Shown piece by piece: positions 63,492 to 64,000 of a stretch of DNA of 64,000 nt. The stretch lies in contig CAVPNW010000016.1 of NCBI GenBank assembly GCA_963706875.1, positions 310,001 through 374,000 on the forward strand. Reading direction: 5' to 3'. The notes beneath the pieces are model-generated. The model saw nothing but the letters and a program-made list of their open reading frames with translations. It was not told where the DNA came from and did no database searches. The translations under genes were made by a program, and so were the position numbers. Origin of the DNA: Prado023 sp963706875 (lineage in GTDB: Bacteria; Actinomycetota; Actinomycetes; S36-B12; CAIYMF01). Position 1 is the stretch's first letter; each line of letters opens with the position of its first letter.

Positions 63492-64000
63492 ATGGTCCGC
63501 CTGCTGCTTCCTGCCCTGGTCATCGCGACCGGGACCGCCACTGTCGCTGCCGCCGTCGTCCTGCCGGCCGACGCCCCGCCGACCTCACTGGCCAGCACCG
63601 TGGGCGCAGTCGGCGTCGAACGGGTGCCGATCGCCGGCGCCGTCGTGCGCGACTCCTCCGGTGGGACACGTGGGCCGGCCTCCGCGGCGCTGCGCGATGG
63701 CCGCATCCTGCTGGGCGGTGGGGCCGACGGCACCCGACTGCTGCTCCTGGACCCCGCAACGCGCGCACTGCAGGATGTGGGCCAGGTGATCCGCCCCGAC
63801 CAGCGCCGCGACGATGCCCGCTTCGCCCCCACCGACATCGAGGTGATGTCCACGAAGGGCACCCGGACCCGGCTGTTCGTGTCATTCCCGGAGTACGTCG
63901 CCGGGAGCAAGTGCGTGCGCCTTGCCGTGAACCGGGTGGACGTCGCCCTGGATGCCCAGCCGCGCATCCTGGGCACGGCCAGGGTCTTCCGCTCGAAGCC
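63492..64000 (+). CDS. Secreted protein, possibly a PQQ-type sugar dehydrogenase-like beta-propeller (3' truncated)
   Basis: The first 169 residues of an exported protein that runs off the window. The signal peptide is MVRLLLPALVIATGTATVAA. The mature part has beta-strand repeats such as LRDGRILLGGGADGTRLLLLD and TRLFVSFPEYVAG, the latter reminiscent of glucose/sorbosone dehydrogenases. The family call is tentative. Confidence 0.55.
   Translation, partial: MVRLLLPALVIATGTATVAAAVVLPADAPPTSLASTVGAVGVERVPIAGAVVRDSSGGTRGPASAALRDGRILLGGGADGTRLLLLDPATRALQDVGQVIRPDQRRDDARFAPTDIEVMSTKGTRTRLFVSFPEYVAGSKCVRLAVNRVDVALDAQPRILGTARVFRSK

Noticed and set aside
60868..63789. 973-residue plus-strand open frame opposite gltB
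   Set aside because: Antisense to conserved gltB; composition is that of a shadow frame and no domain is recognisable.

Overview
The window is one contiguous stretch of a high-GC actinobacterial chromosome. BldD with its c-di-GMP motif, WhiB1, the SigR/RsrA mycothiol stress pair, MihF, nickel superoxide dismutase with its maturation protease, the fused 2-oxoglutarate enzyme Kgd and ribosomal protein bL37 together place it in the class Actinomycetes. BldD and Ni-SOD argue against Mycobacteriales; I cannot name an order. No tRNA, rRNA, CRISPR array, phage or insertion sequence was seen.

Layout. 1-4519: a dipeptide/oligopeptide ABC transporter operon (end of a binding protein, two permeases, two ATPases). 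A GC-rich tandem repeat follows, then a PatB-type C-S lyase, a DmpA-type aminopeptidase and a deacetylase (4.6-8.5 kb). 8.5-13.6 kb: kgd with a 56-residue partner protein, and a quinone oxidoreductase. 13.7-15.3 kb: sodX/sodN and a GNAT gene. 15.3-18.5 kb: an anti-sigma/SigF pair, a lipid kinase and whiB1. 18.6-25.3 kb: the PdtaS-like kinase, a SIS-domain enzyme, secreted and membrane unknowns, pilT and bL37. 25.3-27.8 kb: the sigR-rsrA operon and associated genes. 29.1-52.8 kb, all on the minus strand apart from one inserted hydrolase gene: a long block for pyrimidine synthesis, translation and one-carbon functions (pyrR, pyrB, pyrC, a membrane protein, carA, cellobiose phosphorylase, then carB, pyrK, pyrD, pyrF, mihF, gmk, rpoZ, coaBC, metK, a double GNAT, a frameshifted priA, def, fmt, rsmB). 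52.9-63.3 kb: bldD, pyk, a TPR/AAA pair and gltBD. The right edge holds the start of a secreted protein.

Expression signals are unusually readable. Fifteen genes have a TANNNT or CANNNT -10 hexamer only 6-8 nt before the start codon, which suggests leaderless mRNAs. About twenty gene pairs overlap by 1-4 nt (ATGA, GTGA, TGATG), which suggests translational coupling. sigR is preceded by a perfect SigR-type promoter (GGGAAT, 18 nt, GTT), so SigR probably drives its own synthesis and can be made in long and short forms. bldD carries a BldD-like box over its own -10.

The most interesting system is pyrimidine control. Two nearly identical RNA hairpins with a CNGNGA hexaloop lie about 8 kb apart. 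One precedes pyrR. The other precedes a 31-codon leader ORF that overlaps carB. In both, the 3' arm of the hairpin is the Shine-Dalgarno sequence. The operon has been split: carA is followed, with TGA-C-ATG spacing, by a full-length cellobiose phosphorylase gene, and carB has its own promoter, PyrR-type hairpin and coupled leader peptide. I infer that UMP-bound PyrR represses both half-operons at the translational level, with carB controlled indirectly through the leader peptide.
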